Shown one piece after another: positions 12,064-24,256 of a stretch of 64,000 nucleotides of DNA. Source of the DNA: Pegoplata infirma (taxonomy: Eukaryota; Arthropoda; Insecta; Diptera; Anthomyiidae); assembly GCA_963921195.1 (NCBI GenBank), contig OY992536.1, positions 287,265,530 through 287,329,529 on the forward strand, given 5' to 3'. The position numbers were made by a program, and so were the translations under genes. Under the pieces are notes generated by a model. It made no database searches. It was not told the origin of the DNA and saw nothing but the letters and a program-made list of their open reading frames with translations. Position 1 is the first letter of the stretch. The number at the start of each line of letters is the position of its first letter.

Positions 12064-12860
12064 TACACTCAAAATATTTTGTAGGCAAAAACAAATGAAA
12101 AACACACTTAAAACTAGTGAATAAACAATTGAAAACCATCTCAGTAATTATTCATTAGTTTTAACAAACATCGACATTTATTTTTTACTGTTGACAAAAT
12201 TTTCTAAAATAAATAACATTAAACATTAAAAAATTACGGTTTCTTCATTCTTTTTTACCAACGAAAAAATAACCTACGAAAACATTAAAAATTAATGATA
12301 GTTCAGTTTTTTTACCAACAAATTTCAAAAAAATAACCTACGAAAACATTAAAAATTAATGATTTCGTAGGTTATTTTTTTACAATTTTCTATTGAAATA
12401 TTTTTTTAAAAATTTTTTATAAAATTTTGGGGAATCGATTCCGCAATCAACTACATTCTGGCCAGACACTCTACCCATCGTCCCAAAGTCACTTGATACA
12501 AACATGTTTTTATATTTCTATAAATAATTTTTTGAATTTTTTTCTACAAAAAAATAACCAAATTGTGTAGGTAAAAACTAATGATATATCTTTAAAAATA
12601 CCAACAATTTTAAAAAAAGTTACTTACACAAATCATTAAAAATTTAAAGAATAATCAGTAGTTTTTACTTACAGAACAAAAATAAATGACTTTAAAAATT
12701 AAATGTTAATGAAAGTCTTTATTGTTTAGTGTGTTATTTTTGAAACAAAGGACAGAAGTAGTCATTAATAAAAATTGAATGTTTTTTCTTTTAAAAATGA
12801 CTAAACGTAAAATTTTTTAAATAAACTACAAACAGTTAATGACATAATTTTTTAAGTGTA
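12064..12860. mobile_element. TA-flanked element A, copy 1 (TACACTCAAAATATTTTGTA ends)
   Basis: A 797-bp element bounded by TACACTC at 12064 and TTAAGTGTA at 12860. Subfamily members at 17521-20383 and 23981-25345 share almost its whole length. The interior has an AATAACCTACGAAAACATTA motif duplicated at about 12269 and 12335, and a tRNA-like module at 12425-12492. It has no coding capacity. TA at both ends suggests Tc1/mariner-type insertion. Confidence 0.8.
12425..12492 (-). other. tRNA-like module inside element A, copy 1
   Basis: On the minus strand TGGGACGATGG (12485-12475) resembles the Pol III A box and GGAATCGATTCC (12442-12431) resembles the B box, at tRNA-like spacing. It matches the modules at about 19935-20005 and 24375-24440. 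The stems are too degraded for a functional tRNA; a tRNA-derived relic is the likely reading. Confidence 0.45.
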
Positions 12861-12880
12861 GTAATTTTACTTGCTTTTTA

Positions 12881-13140
12881 CCAATAATTTTGTAATTGTA
12901 CAAGTTTTTACCAATAAAATTGTAAATTTAAAAATTTTTTGACGCGATAAAATTTACAAGGAATTCCCGTGACTTTACTAGATTTTTTGTAACCTCCTAT
13001 TTTACGAGAATTCCTAGTAAAAATTACGATCTTTTTTGTAATTTAACAAGCTTTTTACCAATAAAATTGTAAATTTACAACTTTTTTAGCTTAATAAAAC
13101 TTTTTTGTAAAAAAATTTTTAAAATTTTTAAAATTACATT
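12881..13140. repeat. GTAAATTTACAAG-rich repeat (G family)
   Basis: Repeated TTGTAAATTTACAA and AATTCTCGTAAA-like motifs are shared with 31530-31860 and with the tandem duplication at 51352-52390. Boundaries are unclear and no gene is present. Confidence 0.5.
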
Positions 13141-13279
13141 AAATTTGTAAATTTCGATTGAAAGTTTTTGTTAAAAAATAAGAATAAATATTGATAAAAT
13201 GAGATTACGAGACATTTTCTAGTAATATGACGAGGTTTTTTGAGTGCATTTCTTAAAAAATGGTCGTAAAATTTGATAT

Positions 13280-13640
13280 GTATTTGAAAAATAGGATCCT
13301 TCATTGAAAAAACATTCTGGAAAAGGTACTTTTTGGAAATTTTATTTCTTGGGGTCATAAAAGGGGTAAAAAAGTGAACTCTTTGTTCTATTTTTATTTC
13401 CTAAAATAATGATCCTAGCCAATTTAAATTTAGAATCTATGATCCTTGGAAATTCCGTTTCTTTGGAGAGTAAAATGGGTAAAAATGTGTACTTTTGGCA
13501 CCTTTAATATTTCCATAAATAATGGTCCACCAACCAATAATCAGCTTTTAATTTTATTTCCATACAAATTGTTTTTGTTTTTAAAATCAACTTTCAAAAA
13601 ATGTATTGAAAATTTGAAATTTAAAATAAAACTTTTGTTA
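13280..13640. repeat. fragment related to the Helitron tandem unit
   Basis: GGATCCTTCATTG, a GGTAAAAAAGTG...ACTTTT stretch and repeated AAATAATGATCC motifs resemble the ~146-bp units at 56771-57720 and their degraded forms at 58660-59100. This is probably an old piece of a related Helitron. Confidence 0.5.
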
Positions 13641-14195
13641 AAATAGACTTTTTGTTTTCTTGTGGTAAGGGCCAATTAGTATAAAAAAGACTCTGTAGTT
13701 GAAAATTTTATAAATCGGGAATCTAACCCTGATCTTTCATGCTATTAAGTATATCGAGGGCCTATATTCAAAACCCTCTATCTTCCATTTTCAAGAAAAT
13801 TATTTTTTTAATTTTTGCATGCTGAACATGAATTTATCAACAAAATTCCAGAACCATGATTTTGGTCCACTGATGCTAATTTTTGCTGAAAATTCTTGTT
13901 TAACATTTTGAAAAATATGGCTCAAAATTTGGATGTCTTGCATAGACTATAAAAAAAAGGTTTAAAAATCGCGATGCTGATCTGCATCTGTTGACAAAAA
14001 TCGTGTTTTTATTTTTTGTTACTAATTTTTAAATAACATAATTTTGTCTTAAAAATCAGCACCTGTGGACCCAAACCGCGATCTTGGAATTTTTTATAAG
14101 CCGTTATCATTAATAAATCAAGTTAAAAATTTACCGATGATAAATGCAATCATAATGAATTATTTTTATTAAAATGCAAAGCATTCTATCTGATC

Positions 14196-15536
14196 ATTAT
14201 ACCCTACACCACTCTGTGGTACAGGGTAGAGATGGGCGCGTGAGTGATTTTTGACTCACACTCACTTACGCTCACGACAGGAATTTTTGAAACACGCACA
14301 CTCACTCACAATCACATGAGTAAATTTAATACAACTCATACTAACGTGCACTCACGCAAGCTTCACTCACACTCATGTTTACTCACACTCTCAAAACTCT
14401 TATTTATAAAAAAAAAAATCAAAAACTAAAATTTCAAAAATCTTTCAAATTGTTTAGTAAAATTTAAAGTTCAGCGAAATTTTATATTTTTTTTTGCTTT
14501 TTTAATCTAAATTTTACAATTTTTTGTTCCTTTTTTTGGTACGAAAGGAAATATGAAGAGCAAATAAATCACGCAAACTCACGCAAAAAAATCGACTCAC
14601 GCACACTCACTCACTCAAAAATCTTACCCACGCAATTTTTTCCCCCACTCACAATCCCGTGAGTAAAATTGAATTTAGTCACACACACGCGTGATCACGC
14701 GTGAATCACTCTCTAATCTGCTCATGTGCCCATCTCTAGTACAGGGTATAATGAGTTTGTGCTTATGTTTGTAACTACCCGAAATATTGGTCCTAGACCT
14801 ACCTTCAAGCATACCGATCGACTCAGAATTACTTTTTGAGTCGATTTAGCGATGGCCGTCCGTCTGTCCGTCCGTCTGTCCATCTATCGGTTTAAGCACG
14901 ATACAGGTCGCAATTTTCAATCAATTGACTTGAAATTTTAAACTTTGGCTCAAGGATGAAGCCTATTGAAATTGGAGAAAGTCGGTCCATGTAAAGACCT
15001 AGCCCCCATACAAACGCCCCCTTTGCATTCGGCTTAAATGACTCTAATAACCGTATTATAATAGTTATCGCTTTAAAATTCAGCAGGTAATTAATTTTGT
15101 ATGCACAAAAAAAATCACCTTTCCAAATTTCAAAGGAATCGGTTTAGTCCTTCTGGTAGTCCCCATACAAACCACCTTCCCGATATTCACATAATTCCTC
15201 CAAAATTCATAAAAATGGAAATATTTGATAAAAAATTTATTTTTAGATGTTAAACGTGAACTTTAGTAACCTTAATCGGAATATAATTGGACCATTTTTG
15301 GACTTAGTCCCTTATATACAAATTTCGACCGATATTCAGATAAATTGGTCTATTGACAAAAAAATAACCAATTCCACTAAAATTTGATTTGTGTGTGTTT
15401 TCTACACTAAATAAAGATCTAACAAAAGACAGATACAATCGGTCCCTGTTTGGACTTGGGACCCATTTTCCGGAAAACACTGATGTAGGGTATCATATGG
15501 TCGGTCTTGACCGACTATAACTTTCTTACTTGTTTT
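14196..15536 (+). repeat. CCCTACAC-type repeat (second subfamily), split by a hAT MITE
   Basis: It starts ATTATACCCTACACCACT, has a GTCCGTCTGTCCGTCC array at about 14855-14881, and ends GACTATAACTTTCTTACTTG. Apart from the nested MITE it matches 47634-48448 nearly end to end. Same architecture as the CCCTCCAC repeats (hairpin start, GTCC array, ACTTGTTTT end). Confidence 0.85.
14227..14738. mobile_element. hAT-type MITE, GAGATGGGCACGTGAG family, copy 2
   Basis: A 512-bp element with TAGAGATGGGC at the left and GCCCATCTCTA at the right. Perfect 8-bp duplications gtacaggg flank it (14219-14226, 14739-14746). The paralogue at 47634-48448 retains the uninterrupted site (GTGGTACAGGGTATAATGAG). 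Both ends are packed with ACTCAC(G/A) motifs. Non-coding. Confidence 0.95.
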
Positions 15537-15808
15537 CATTCATGTACTTTGAATATTTTTGAGAAACAAAACCCTCTATCTATCATAAAATTCCCAATAG
15601 TGCAAAATTTAAAAAACGAATTTTGCGTAAGATTCAGTAGTTGATTTAAAAAAATAATGTAGAATATCGAGTTTTAATTACTCTAACAATACGCGATATA
15701 AATGGTTTTTTGGCTCTTCTAAAAAATTGTGTTTTTTAGATGGTTTTTTGGCTCTTCTAAAAAATTGTGTTTTTTAGATAGTGGGTTTTGAATATAGGCC
15801 CTCGATAT

Positions 15809-16897
15809 CAATTAAGATATGAGCCACTTTGGAATAAATATTTTTGTTTTCTTCAAAATTTACTAAAAATATTTTTTTTTTTTTTTGGTTTTCAGAAAGT
15901 GCTTAAGTTCTTCAAAGGGAAATTTAGTTTCCTTTTATCGGTTTTTAGCCTTCCCATAACCATCAGATAAATTTCTTTCTTTTTGTTTTCGCCGCATCGT
16001 GATTTCCAGTTAATGCTCGTGTTGAGTTCTGTAAAGAAACATTAAATAAAATTATTTAAATAACTGTTGAACAATTCAACAAACACATTTACATAGAATC
16101 AGGTTAGCTTAAAGTTTAAATTTAATAACACTTCAATAAAAATTATTCAATTCATACCAACTCCCAGTAAAAAACATGAAAAAAAAGAAAATCAAATTAT
16201 TTCTAAACCATAAAATATGCAAAAATAAAAAAATCGGGATAATTCACTGTTAACAAACATGTTTTTTTGTTAGTTAGCAGTGATAAAAATGTTGTTAAAA
16301 AAAATTGTATTATTGAGGTTGTAAAACAATAAATATGCTTGTTAAAAAAGAAAAAAAATCTAAAGAAATAAAATAAAGAAAAATCGGTATCAATACGCCT
16401 TTGAAATTCAATTATCAACACAATTTTGTGTATAGTAGATGTTGCCGTTGTGTGAATATGTTTTAAAAAAATACATCCCCACAAAATCAATTGAATATTT
16501 GTATTTTTATTATTTTTTACCTTTGAAGACAAAGGAAAAAACAAAAAACTTTAAGGAGGTTGTTAAGGATCCCTGAAAACAAAAATAAAAAGAAATTGAG
16601 AAAGAAAATAAACGATACTCTATAATAAAAGCATGTCAAAACAGGAAAAAGGTGTGCAAAAACAACATTGATGTTTGTTTCTTTTTTTTGGAAAATATAC
16701 TTTATTTTTTATAATTTAATAAGGTTTTTTGAAGAATAAAAAAACAGCAAAAAGTGAAACAAGGAGGTGGTTTTTACAGGTTACGGTAAGAATTATCAAA
16801 ACTCCGAGGGCGTTAAAAGCCAAAAATGGGTGGTTTGTGTTAGTGAGCCTTAAAATCTAAAAAAATATAATAGAATGTTAACCTTAAAAAGGTACAG
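15809..16897. other. non-coding stretch
   Basis: No element boundaries or convincing genes. The 113-codon minus frame at 16203-16544 is Phe/Ile/Leu/Lys-rich with long phenylalanine runs from A-tracts; I treat it as chance. Confidence 0.4.
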
Positions 16898-16898
16898 C

Positions 16899-17340
16899 AC
16901 ACACAAAAAATTATTGGCTAACAATTTTCAATTAAATCTATTGATCAACAAAATTCAGTCAATGTTTTGATTAACATATTTCTTATTTTCTTTAACTGTC
17001 GAATTACAAATTTTCAACATACCAGATTTTTTTTCGCTTTAATTTATTTGAATTGATTTAATCAAAAATATTCAAAATAATTGCGTTTTACTTTTTTTTT
17101 ATTGTTTGCAACATATTGAAAAGCAAAAAAGATGAATTTTTTGACGATTTTGTCATAAGCTAACAATTCATTTGTTAAATCAATAATTTTTTTGACTATA
17201 AATAAAAAGTTGATCAATCTTTTAATCAAACTGGAAAAAATCAATCAATCACCTACAATTTGATGATTGGTTTAAATTTTTTTTTTAATTGGACGAATTT
17301 CATTAAAAAAATTTATTGAATCCGCGTGAAATTCGTTTCA
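16899..17340. repeat. ATTGATCAA-rich interspersed repeat (F), copy 1
   Basis: It begins ACACAAAAAATTATTGGC and contains AATCTATTGATCAACAAAA and CAATCACCTACAATTTGATG, ending near GAAATTCGTTTCAATTT. Two further copies are at 23034-23920 and 25835-28690. This copy preserves the uninterrupted target into which the RTE-like LINE inserted in copy 3. Confidence 0.75.
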
Positions 17341-18369
17341 ATTTTTTTCATTGCATGGGTGGTGTAGTGCACTTTTTGTTTTTTTTATTATGATCTGTTT
17401 TGATCAAAACGCGGAATGAAATTCAGACAAGTTGTTTTTAATTTTATGTAGGTCAATTAATGTGAAAAGGAGCTAACAAGGGAGGTCTTTTAGAGGGCGC
17501 CCGCCGATTGTCCTGAAACTTGCAGATATTTTGTAGGCAAAAACAAATGAAAAACACATTTAAAACCAGTGAATAAACAATGGAAAACCATCCCAGTAAT
17601 TATTCATTTGTTTTAACAAACATCAACATTTATTTTTTACTGTTGACAAAATTTTCTAAAATAAATAACATTAAACATTAAAAAATTATGGTTTTTTCAT
17701 TCTTTTTTACCAACAAATTCGAAAAAAATAACCTACGAAAACATTAAAAATTAATGATAGTGCTGTTATTTTTACCAACAAATTCCAAAAAAATAACCTA
17801 CGAAAACATTAAAAATTAATGATTTCTATCTGGGGTGTTTGAAACCGGTATAGGAAATACCAGAAATGTCTATAATTTTTAGAAATTCAATTTTTCTTCT
17901 GCATTTTTTCAACTTGAACCCTTATAACAAATATAATTAGAGCCCGTGCTCGATCTGTACTTACAGAAAAAATCAAATAAAATTACTGACAAAATATGTC
18001 GCCATTAGGCACGTCTCCGAAACAGAAAATGCAAATTCCTTCATTTGTGTCTGCAATTCCAGATCATGTTGGTAACCCTTGCGAAATAATGTAAGAGACA
18101 AAAAAGTTGAAAGAAAGTATGAAGTGAGGTTGAGATTGCTAGAAATGGAATTGTAGTGTTGGAAACTGTCAAAATTTATTCTGTAGAAACTATAAATATT
18201 CACATATATAAAAAAAGTTTTCATTAACAAGACAAACCGACATTTAAAATCCTACTGATGATGACACTAACTGGGGTGTTTGAAACCGGTATGGGAAATA
18301 CCAGAAATGTCTATAATTTTTAGAAATTCAATTTTTCTTCTGCATTTTTTCAACTTGAACCCTTATAAC

Positions 18370-19812
18370 TAGGGATGAGATTTCCATGCAAATGCATGTT
18401 TTTTGTCGATAGTCTAAAAGCGATATCGACCAATTATCTTTCCGAATCAAGAAATTTGCGTTAAAATGGCATCGATTTGTTTTTGCATATTTGTGCATAT
18501 TTTGGTTAAAAAGCATATTTTTGCATATTTTGGTTTAAAATGCATATTTTATGCATATTTCCTACTTTTAAGTGCATATTTTTGCATATTTTGACATAAA
18601 TTATCAAAAACACAAATTGAAATATTTTTGTTACAAAAACTGTCATAAATTTTAAAAAATAATTTTCAAAGTAAGAAAAATTATTTTTTCTTTTTAATTT
18701 TTTTTATAGATTGTCTTTATTTCTAGCAAACATCTTTATACCCTCCACTCTAGTGATAGAGGGTATATATAAGTTTGTCATTCCGTTTGTAACACCTCGA
18801 AATATTGGTCTAGGACCCAATAAAGTATATATATTCATGATCCTCGATCGATTTTAAGACGATCTAGCGATGTCCGTCCGTCCGTCCGTCCGTCCGTCTG
18901 TCCGTCTGTCCGTCTGTCTGTCTGTCTGTCTGTCTGTCTGTTGAAAACACGCTAACTTTTGAAAGACTTTACTTCCTCCTCCTGAAGTTTGGCATATATG
19001 TTGGGCATTTACCTGGTCAGGTTGGTATTGCAATCCAGCGAAATCGGTCCAGTGGTTCAAAAGTTTTGAGCAAGGATTTTTCGTGAATTTATGAGATAAA
19101 AAGCACCATAACTTTTAAAGAGAAATTCTGAGGATGCTGAAGCTTGGCATATATATATGCCGTTCCTCCAGCTTAGTTCATATTGAATTTCAGCAAAATC
19201 GGTCCAGTGGTTCAAAAGTTATTAGTAAAACCGTAAATTTCAGATTAGCTTCACCTTAAATTCACGTGTTGAAAACCCGTTAAACCTGTTTTAAAAACCT
19301 TGGTAAGTCACAAAAATATTTTACAACGTATTTTTGTCACTCAAAAATATTTTGACACCAAAACAAAAAAAAAAAAGTACACTCGAAAAAATTTTACACT
19401 TAAAAAAAAATTTTACACTCAAAAAAAAATTAGTTAATTATTTTTTTTTTCCAAAAATTACTAAAAAATTTTTTGTTACGCAAAATAAAATATTTCTAAT
19501 CAAAACTGTTATTTGTTTCACGTTAGAATTTACTATCACTTAAAATGGGCATTGTGGAGGGTATTCATAGATTCTGCCAAGTCGAATTTAACTTTTCTAC
19601 TTGTTTTTATTTAAAGTTTATAATGTTACTATTTAAACCCGGCATTATTTTTTGATTTTTAAGAAGTTTTTCCTATGAAAACAAGATTTTTAATGCACAC
19701 TTTTTACTTTTTTGTGCATATTTTTAGGTTTTTTAGTGCATATTTTGAATTTTTTAGCGCATATTTTAAGCGCATATTTTCGATTTTTTAGTGCATGAAA
19801 ATCTCATCCCTA
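18370..19812. mobile_element. hAT-type element, TAGGGATGAGATTT ends
   Basis: The left end TAGGGATGAGATTTCCATGC and right end GCATGAAAATCTCATCCCTA are flanked by perfect 8-bp duplications cttataac (18362-18369, 19813-19820). The empty site is preserved in the first direct repeat near 17920-17930. TTTTGCATATTT motifs are reiterated inside both ends. A T repeat (18738-19608) is nested inside. No transposase frame, so non-autonomous. Confidence 0.95.
18738..19608 (+). repeat. CCCTCCAC-type T repeat nested in the hAT element
   Basis: It starts ATACCCTCCACTCTAGTGAT, has a long GTCC/GTCT array (about 18870-18941) and ends CTACTTGTTTTT. It shares the ACACTCAAAAAAA block (19340-19430) with the 8799 copy. 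The minus frame over the GTCC array (repeated Gln-Thr-Asp-Arg) is a repeat product, not a gene. Confidence 0.8.
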
Positions 19813-20383
19813 CTTATAACAAATATAATTAGAGCCCGTGCTCGATCTGTACTTACAGAAAAAACAAATAAGATTTCGTAGGTTATTTTTTACAATTTTC
19901 TAATGAAATATTTTTTTAAAAATTTTTAATAAAATTTTGGGGAATCGATCCCGCAATCAACTACATTCTGGCCAGACACTCTACCCATCGTACCAAAGTC
20001 ACTTGATACAAACATGTTTTTATATTTCTATAAATATTTTTTTTATTTTTTTTTCTACAAAAAAATAACTGACTTGTGTAGGTAAAAACTAATGATATCT
20101 CATTAAAAAATACCAACAATTTAAACAAAAATTAATTACACAAATCATTAAAAATTTAAAGAATAATCAGTAGTTTTTACTTACAGAACAAAAATAAATG
20201 ACTTTAAAAATTAAATGTTAATGAAAGTCTTTATTTTTTAGTGTGTTATTTTTGAAACAAAGGACTGAAATAGTCATTAATAAAAACTGAACATCGAACA
20301 AATGTTTTTTCTTTTAAAAACGACTAAACGTAAAACTTTTTAAATAAACTACAAACAGTAAATGACATAATTTTTTGAGTGTA

Positions 20384-21406
20384 ATTTTACTGAAAGGATT
20401 CTGGTGTGAGGCGGTGACTTCAATTGGAGAAAAGATGGTAGCATTAAAGAGCTTTTGATCATTTGAGGGTTAACTTCCTTTTAGAAAACTGATTGTTAAA
20501 CAAATAGCTTAAACATTATAATTTTCATAAAATTTTCAGATTTATTTTTTTTTTTTATTTTGATACTGCTTTACATTGTTTTGTGGAAAAACTAATCAAA
20601 TTTTTATTATCTAGACGGGTATATAACAGACATTAACAATATTATCCCTTTTTTGTGTGGAAAATTTGTATAAAAACAAAGATTGTTATATCCTTATTTC
20701 CACAAAAATCCTTCATACGTTTTATGACTACACTATGCTGTAGTCGTAGTAACAACAAGCACCTTTAATGGCATATTGTGGTGATTTTAATGGGTTGTTA
20801 TGCATAAAAACGTTAGTCTATATAGATTTTTATGCCTTATTGTATACGTATTTGTGAATTTTTCTTGAATAAAGAAAATTGTGCAAAATGTTAAAAATGT
20901 CACCATTGGGAGTAGTTAGGCTTATAGCTTCTGCTGTTTTTTTTCTTCCCTCAACCCCTTCAGCCGTAAGGTTTTCTTCTTAGGCGCGCAGACATTTTAA
21001 ACACAGACGGACGTACGGACGGACCGACAGACAGACAGTTATTATCATTTTGAAACTGCAATGAAGTCATAAAGGATTTTGTTTAACCATTATTTTTCCT
21101 ATTTCGTTTTTCTTTTTAGATTACTTACATTATTATTTTGTATTTTTTCCGTTTCTACTTGGAAGACAAAAGAAAAACGTAACAGATTTTCTTTCTTTGG
21201 CAATAAGTATCAAAAGGAGGGTTTTCTTTCATTATAGGTTTTTCCATGTTGTTTTTGGTAATAAAAGTCGTTATAGGAAAATGAGTAATTCTTAAAGGTA
21301 TATAAAAACCATTAACAAAAATGCAATTTGTGTAAAAGTAACTTATAAGTTTTGTAATTTTATTTGAAATCTGTTGGGATAATAAATGTAATGCACTTCA
21401 ATACCA
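20384..21406. other. non-coding stretch
   Basis: No gene supported. A GGACGGACCGACAGACAGAC-like array lies at about 21006-21038, possibly a T-repeat remnant, and the rest is unassigned AT-rich DNA. Confidence 0.4.
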
Positions 21407-21414
21407 TTGGCGTA

Positions 21415-22610
21415 GATAGCCCTGTCTGGGGGGGGGCTAAGCCCCCCCAGAATTTTAATCATTCACAATTTTTTTTTAATAACACAGTGATACAAATTCG
21501 AACTTTCGGAATCGGAATGGGATGAAACCAAAAGCAAATGAAAGCTGACGTTTTCCATAATAAAACCCTCAAGGCCTTTTTTTAGGTCAGAGCTAGATTT
21601 TATTTTACACGCATTTAAAGTTGGTGATTTTAAAGCATTTAAAGTTTTTGTGTACTAAACGTGTCCAACTTTAAAGACCCCTGGTGGTGCCCTTATTGGA
21701 CATGTAGGGTCAAGTTTCCAAACTTAAGCACAAAATTACTTCAGCTATGACTGGTATGAATTTTGCTGCAATCGGTCCAGTACCTATTTACTGAATAGCC
21801 AAATTATTAAAATAAACCATGTACACCGTTGCGTATGATTGTTATTTAAAGGCAATTATTAATATAAATCTCTGGACACCGTTGCGTATGATTGTTATTT
21901 AAAGGCAATTACAATATTAATCATTCGCCACTAATACAGTTTTCAAGCATTTATTATTGTAATTATAATAAAAGTGCACTAACTTCAAATGCGTGTAAAA
22001 CAAAATCAACCTCTGAACTAGAAAAAAGCCTTGAGGGGTTTGTTATGGAATATGTCAACTTTCATTTGCTTTTGGTTTCATCCCATTCCGATTTTGGGTG
22101 TTGCACTGTGTAATTTAATGATTTCATTAATTTTTGCAACAATAAATAATAATAATGAGTCTCTAGGACTCGTTATGATTATTCTACGAGTCTTAAGGAC
22201 TCGTAATGATTATTATATTAGATCTAATAGTTTTTCCTATTGAAAAATAGTCTGAATTATTGCAAAAAGTTTTTATATGAATCTGATGTTTTTGTCAGTA
22301 ATAAAAACTTTACCGAATCTTAGGGCTGGTAACATATCAAAAGATAATCAATGATTAATACTAATCATTGATCAAAAAAATCAAAAAAAATCTTTCATTT
22401 TCATAACATATCTGGGGGTTCTAAATTTCCGAAAAATCTTCAGAATCAAAATTTGTTTAAAAAAATATGAATTTTTAACCGCTTTCATGATATAGGGAAC
22501 GCTTCAGAAATAGGTCTGGGGTTTTCTATTAAAAAAAAACAAAAAATTAAAAAAAATCTGGGGGGGCTTTAGCCCCCCCCCCCCAGAAATGTTGGCTTCC
22601 TACGCCAATG
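21415..22610. mobile_element. hAT-type element, CATTGGCGTAG ends
   Basis: The ends CATTGGCGTAGATAGCC and GGCTTCCTACGCCAATG are flanked by perfect 8-bp duplications ttcaatac (21407-21414, 22611-22618). G/C tracts (GGGGGGGGCTAAGCCCCCCC) sit just inside both ends. The interior shows long inverted similarity (about 21500-21680 against 21940-22110) and a direct duplication of ACCGTTGCGTATGATTG (21826, 21881). It is 1196 bp, non-coding and non-autonomous. Confidence 0.95.
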
Positions 22611-22618
22611 TTCAATAC

Positions 22619-22860
22619 AAACAGAAGAAAACATTTTAACAGAATCTGATAAAAAGAATTTAATTTTGTGAAGTGTTTTATAAGATCATGAAATCTGAGA
22701 ATGCCTTTATGTGAAAAAGGCATTCGATTTTTGAGAATTTTTCTTTTGGAAAAATGGCTCAGAACCATAAAAAACTTTTAGTAAATCTTTTACCCTTTTT
22801 ACACCCTCCATTTTCAGAAGATCAGAATGATCTGCAAGACTAGCTCAAAAATTTATGGGA
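22619..22860. other. non-coding flank
   Basis: No gene or delimited element was recognised here. Confidence 0.35.
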
Positions 22861-23033
22861 TATGCAGAAGTATTTTGTTTGTTGTCTCCACAAGGTTTTT
22901 TTATTGTCTCCACAAACCTTTAGACCGGGTATAAAGGAGTGCGTTGAAGCTTCTCAATGACAGTATGGTATCCAATAGGGTGGCTCGTTTTTGGCATTTT
23001 CTGTCTGATCAAATTCTAATACCAGCCTAAAGT

Positions 23034-23920
23034 GTCAAAATATTATTGGCAAACAATTTTCAATTAAATCTATTGATCAACAAAATTTAAATGAGTCAAT
23101 CAATGTTTGGATTAATTTTTTTGTTATTTTCTTTAACTGACGAATTACAAATTTTCAACAAACCAGATTTTGTCTAGCTTTAATTTAATTTGAATAGATT
23201 AATTCAAAAATATACAAAATAATCGGGTTTTACTTTTTTTTATTGTTGACAACATATTGGAAAGCGAAGAATATGAATTTTTTGATAATTTTGTCATAAG
23301 CTTACATTTGTTAAATCAATCATTATTTTGATTCACTATGAATAAAAACTTGATCAAATTGTTGATCAAAATCGAAAAAATGTTTGATTGAAAAAATTTT
23401 CAATCAATCACCTACAATTTGATGATTGGTATAAAAATTTTTTTAATTGGAGGAATTTCAATCAAACAAGTAAAAATGATAAATTCGGCCTTGCCGAACT
23501 TTTGTCAACCAGAAGCCGAATTAAAGCATTTTGTATTTTTAGGTTATGTTGAATGTACTGAAATTTTTGAGGTGTGCTTACATTTTCGTTCATAACTTCT
23601 GAACCGCTGAACCGATATCGCTCAAATGCAATACCGAACTTCTCGGGAGAACTTCCAATAAATATGTTATGTTTCAGTCATCTCTGTGCAATATTTTGTC
23701 CGTGGTAGCATTTTCCACAGACAAACAGGCGGACATCGCTAGAATGTCTTAAAATCGATCGGGCATCATGAATGTATATACTTTATGGGGTCCCAGACCG
23801 ATATTTCGATGAGTTACAAAGGGAATGACAAACTTATATATACCCTCTATCACTAAGTGGAAGGTATAAAAATTGATTGAATTCGCGTTTTTGTTGATTG
23901 AAATTCGTTTCAAATTTTTT
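23034..23920. repeat. ATTGATCAA-rich repeat F, copy 2 (interrupted)
   Basis: It matches 16899-17340, including CAATCACCTACAATTTGATG (23403), but is split by a minus-strand T repeat at 23465-23872. Confidence 0.7.
23465..23872 (-). repeat. CCCTCCAC-type T repeat, short copy, minus orientation
   Basis: ACAAGTAAAAATGATAAATT at the left and the hairpin start (CTATCACTAAGTGGAAGGTA) at the right identify the family. The GTCC array is largely lost (about 23715-23735). Nested in repeat F copy 2. Confidence 0.75.
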
Positions 23921-24256
23921 CTATAAAGTTTATCTTCTGTCCCCACTTTGAGCCTCAAAATTGAGATTTAAAAAAAAGAACACTCAAAAAATTATGTCAT
24001 GAACTGTTTGTAGTTTATTTAAAAAAATTTTACGATTAGTCGTTTTTAAAAGAAAAAAAACGTTTGTTTGAAGTTCAGTTTTTATTAATGACTACTTCTG
24101 TCCTTGGTTTCAAAAATAACACACTAAAAAATAAAGACTTTCATTAACATTTAATTTTTAAAGTCATTTATTTTTGTTCTGTAAATAAAAACTACTGATT
24201 ATCCTTTAAATTTTTAATGATTAGTGTGAGTAATTTTTTTTTAAATTGTTGGTATT

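Larger units (their letters stand above)
13752..15808. mobile_element. TIR element with GAGGGCCTATATTCAAAACC ends, carrying nested insertions
   Basis: Inverted ends of about 24 bp are CGAGGGCCTATATTCAAAAC (left, from 13755) and GTTTTGAATATAGGCCCTCG (right, to 15804). The interior is interrupted by the CCCTACAC repeat (14196-15536), which is itself interrupted by a hAT MITE (14227-14738). A 39-bp direct duplication (GGTTTTTTGGCTCTTC) lies at 15702-15778. The target duplication is ambiguous because the flanks (ATATCGA/TCGATAT) are palindromic. No coding sequence. Confidence 0.7.
17827..19871. mobile_element. miniature element with ~150-bp terminal direct repeats (TRIM-like?)
   Basis: Two near-identical direct repeats, 17830-17980 and 18271-18369 plus 19821-19871, start CTGGGGTGTTTGAAACCGGT and end ACAGAAAAAA(T)CAAATAA. 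They enclose about 290 bp of non-coding DNA. A 6-bp duplication (gatttc) of the surrounding element flanks the unit. The LTR-internal-LTR layout resembles a terminal-repeat retrotransposon in miniature, but I see no clear primer-binding site. The second direct repeat hosts a hAT element. Confidence 0.55.
17521..20383. mobile_element. TA-flanked element A, copy 2 (split by a 2-kb insertion)
   Basis: The left part (17521-17826) and right part (19872-20383) together match 12064-12860. The left terminus has lost the TACACTC end; the right ends TTTTTTGAGTGTA. The insertion (17827-19871) is flanked by gatttc on both sides (17821-17826, 19872-19877). A tRNA-like module is at about 19935-20005 on the minus strand. 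Confidence 0.8.

Noticed and set aside
16203..16544. 113-codon minus-strand open frame
   Set aside because: Composition is dominated by Phe, Ile, Leu, Lys and Asn encoded by A/T runs, with no motif; expected by chance at this base composition.
18854..19060. minus frame with repeated Gln-Thr-Asp-Arg
   Set aside because: Translation of the GTCC/GTCT array of a T repeat; the same array occurs in every copy.
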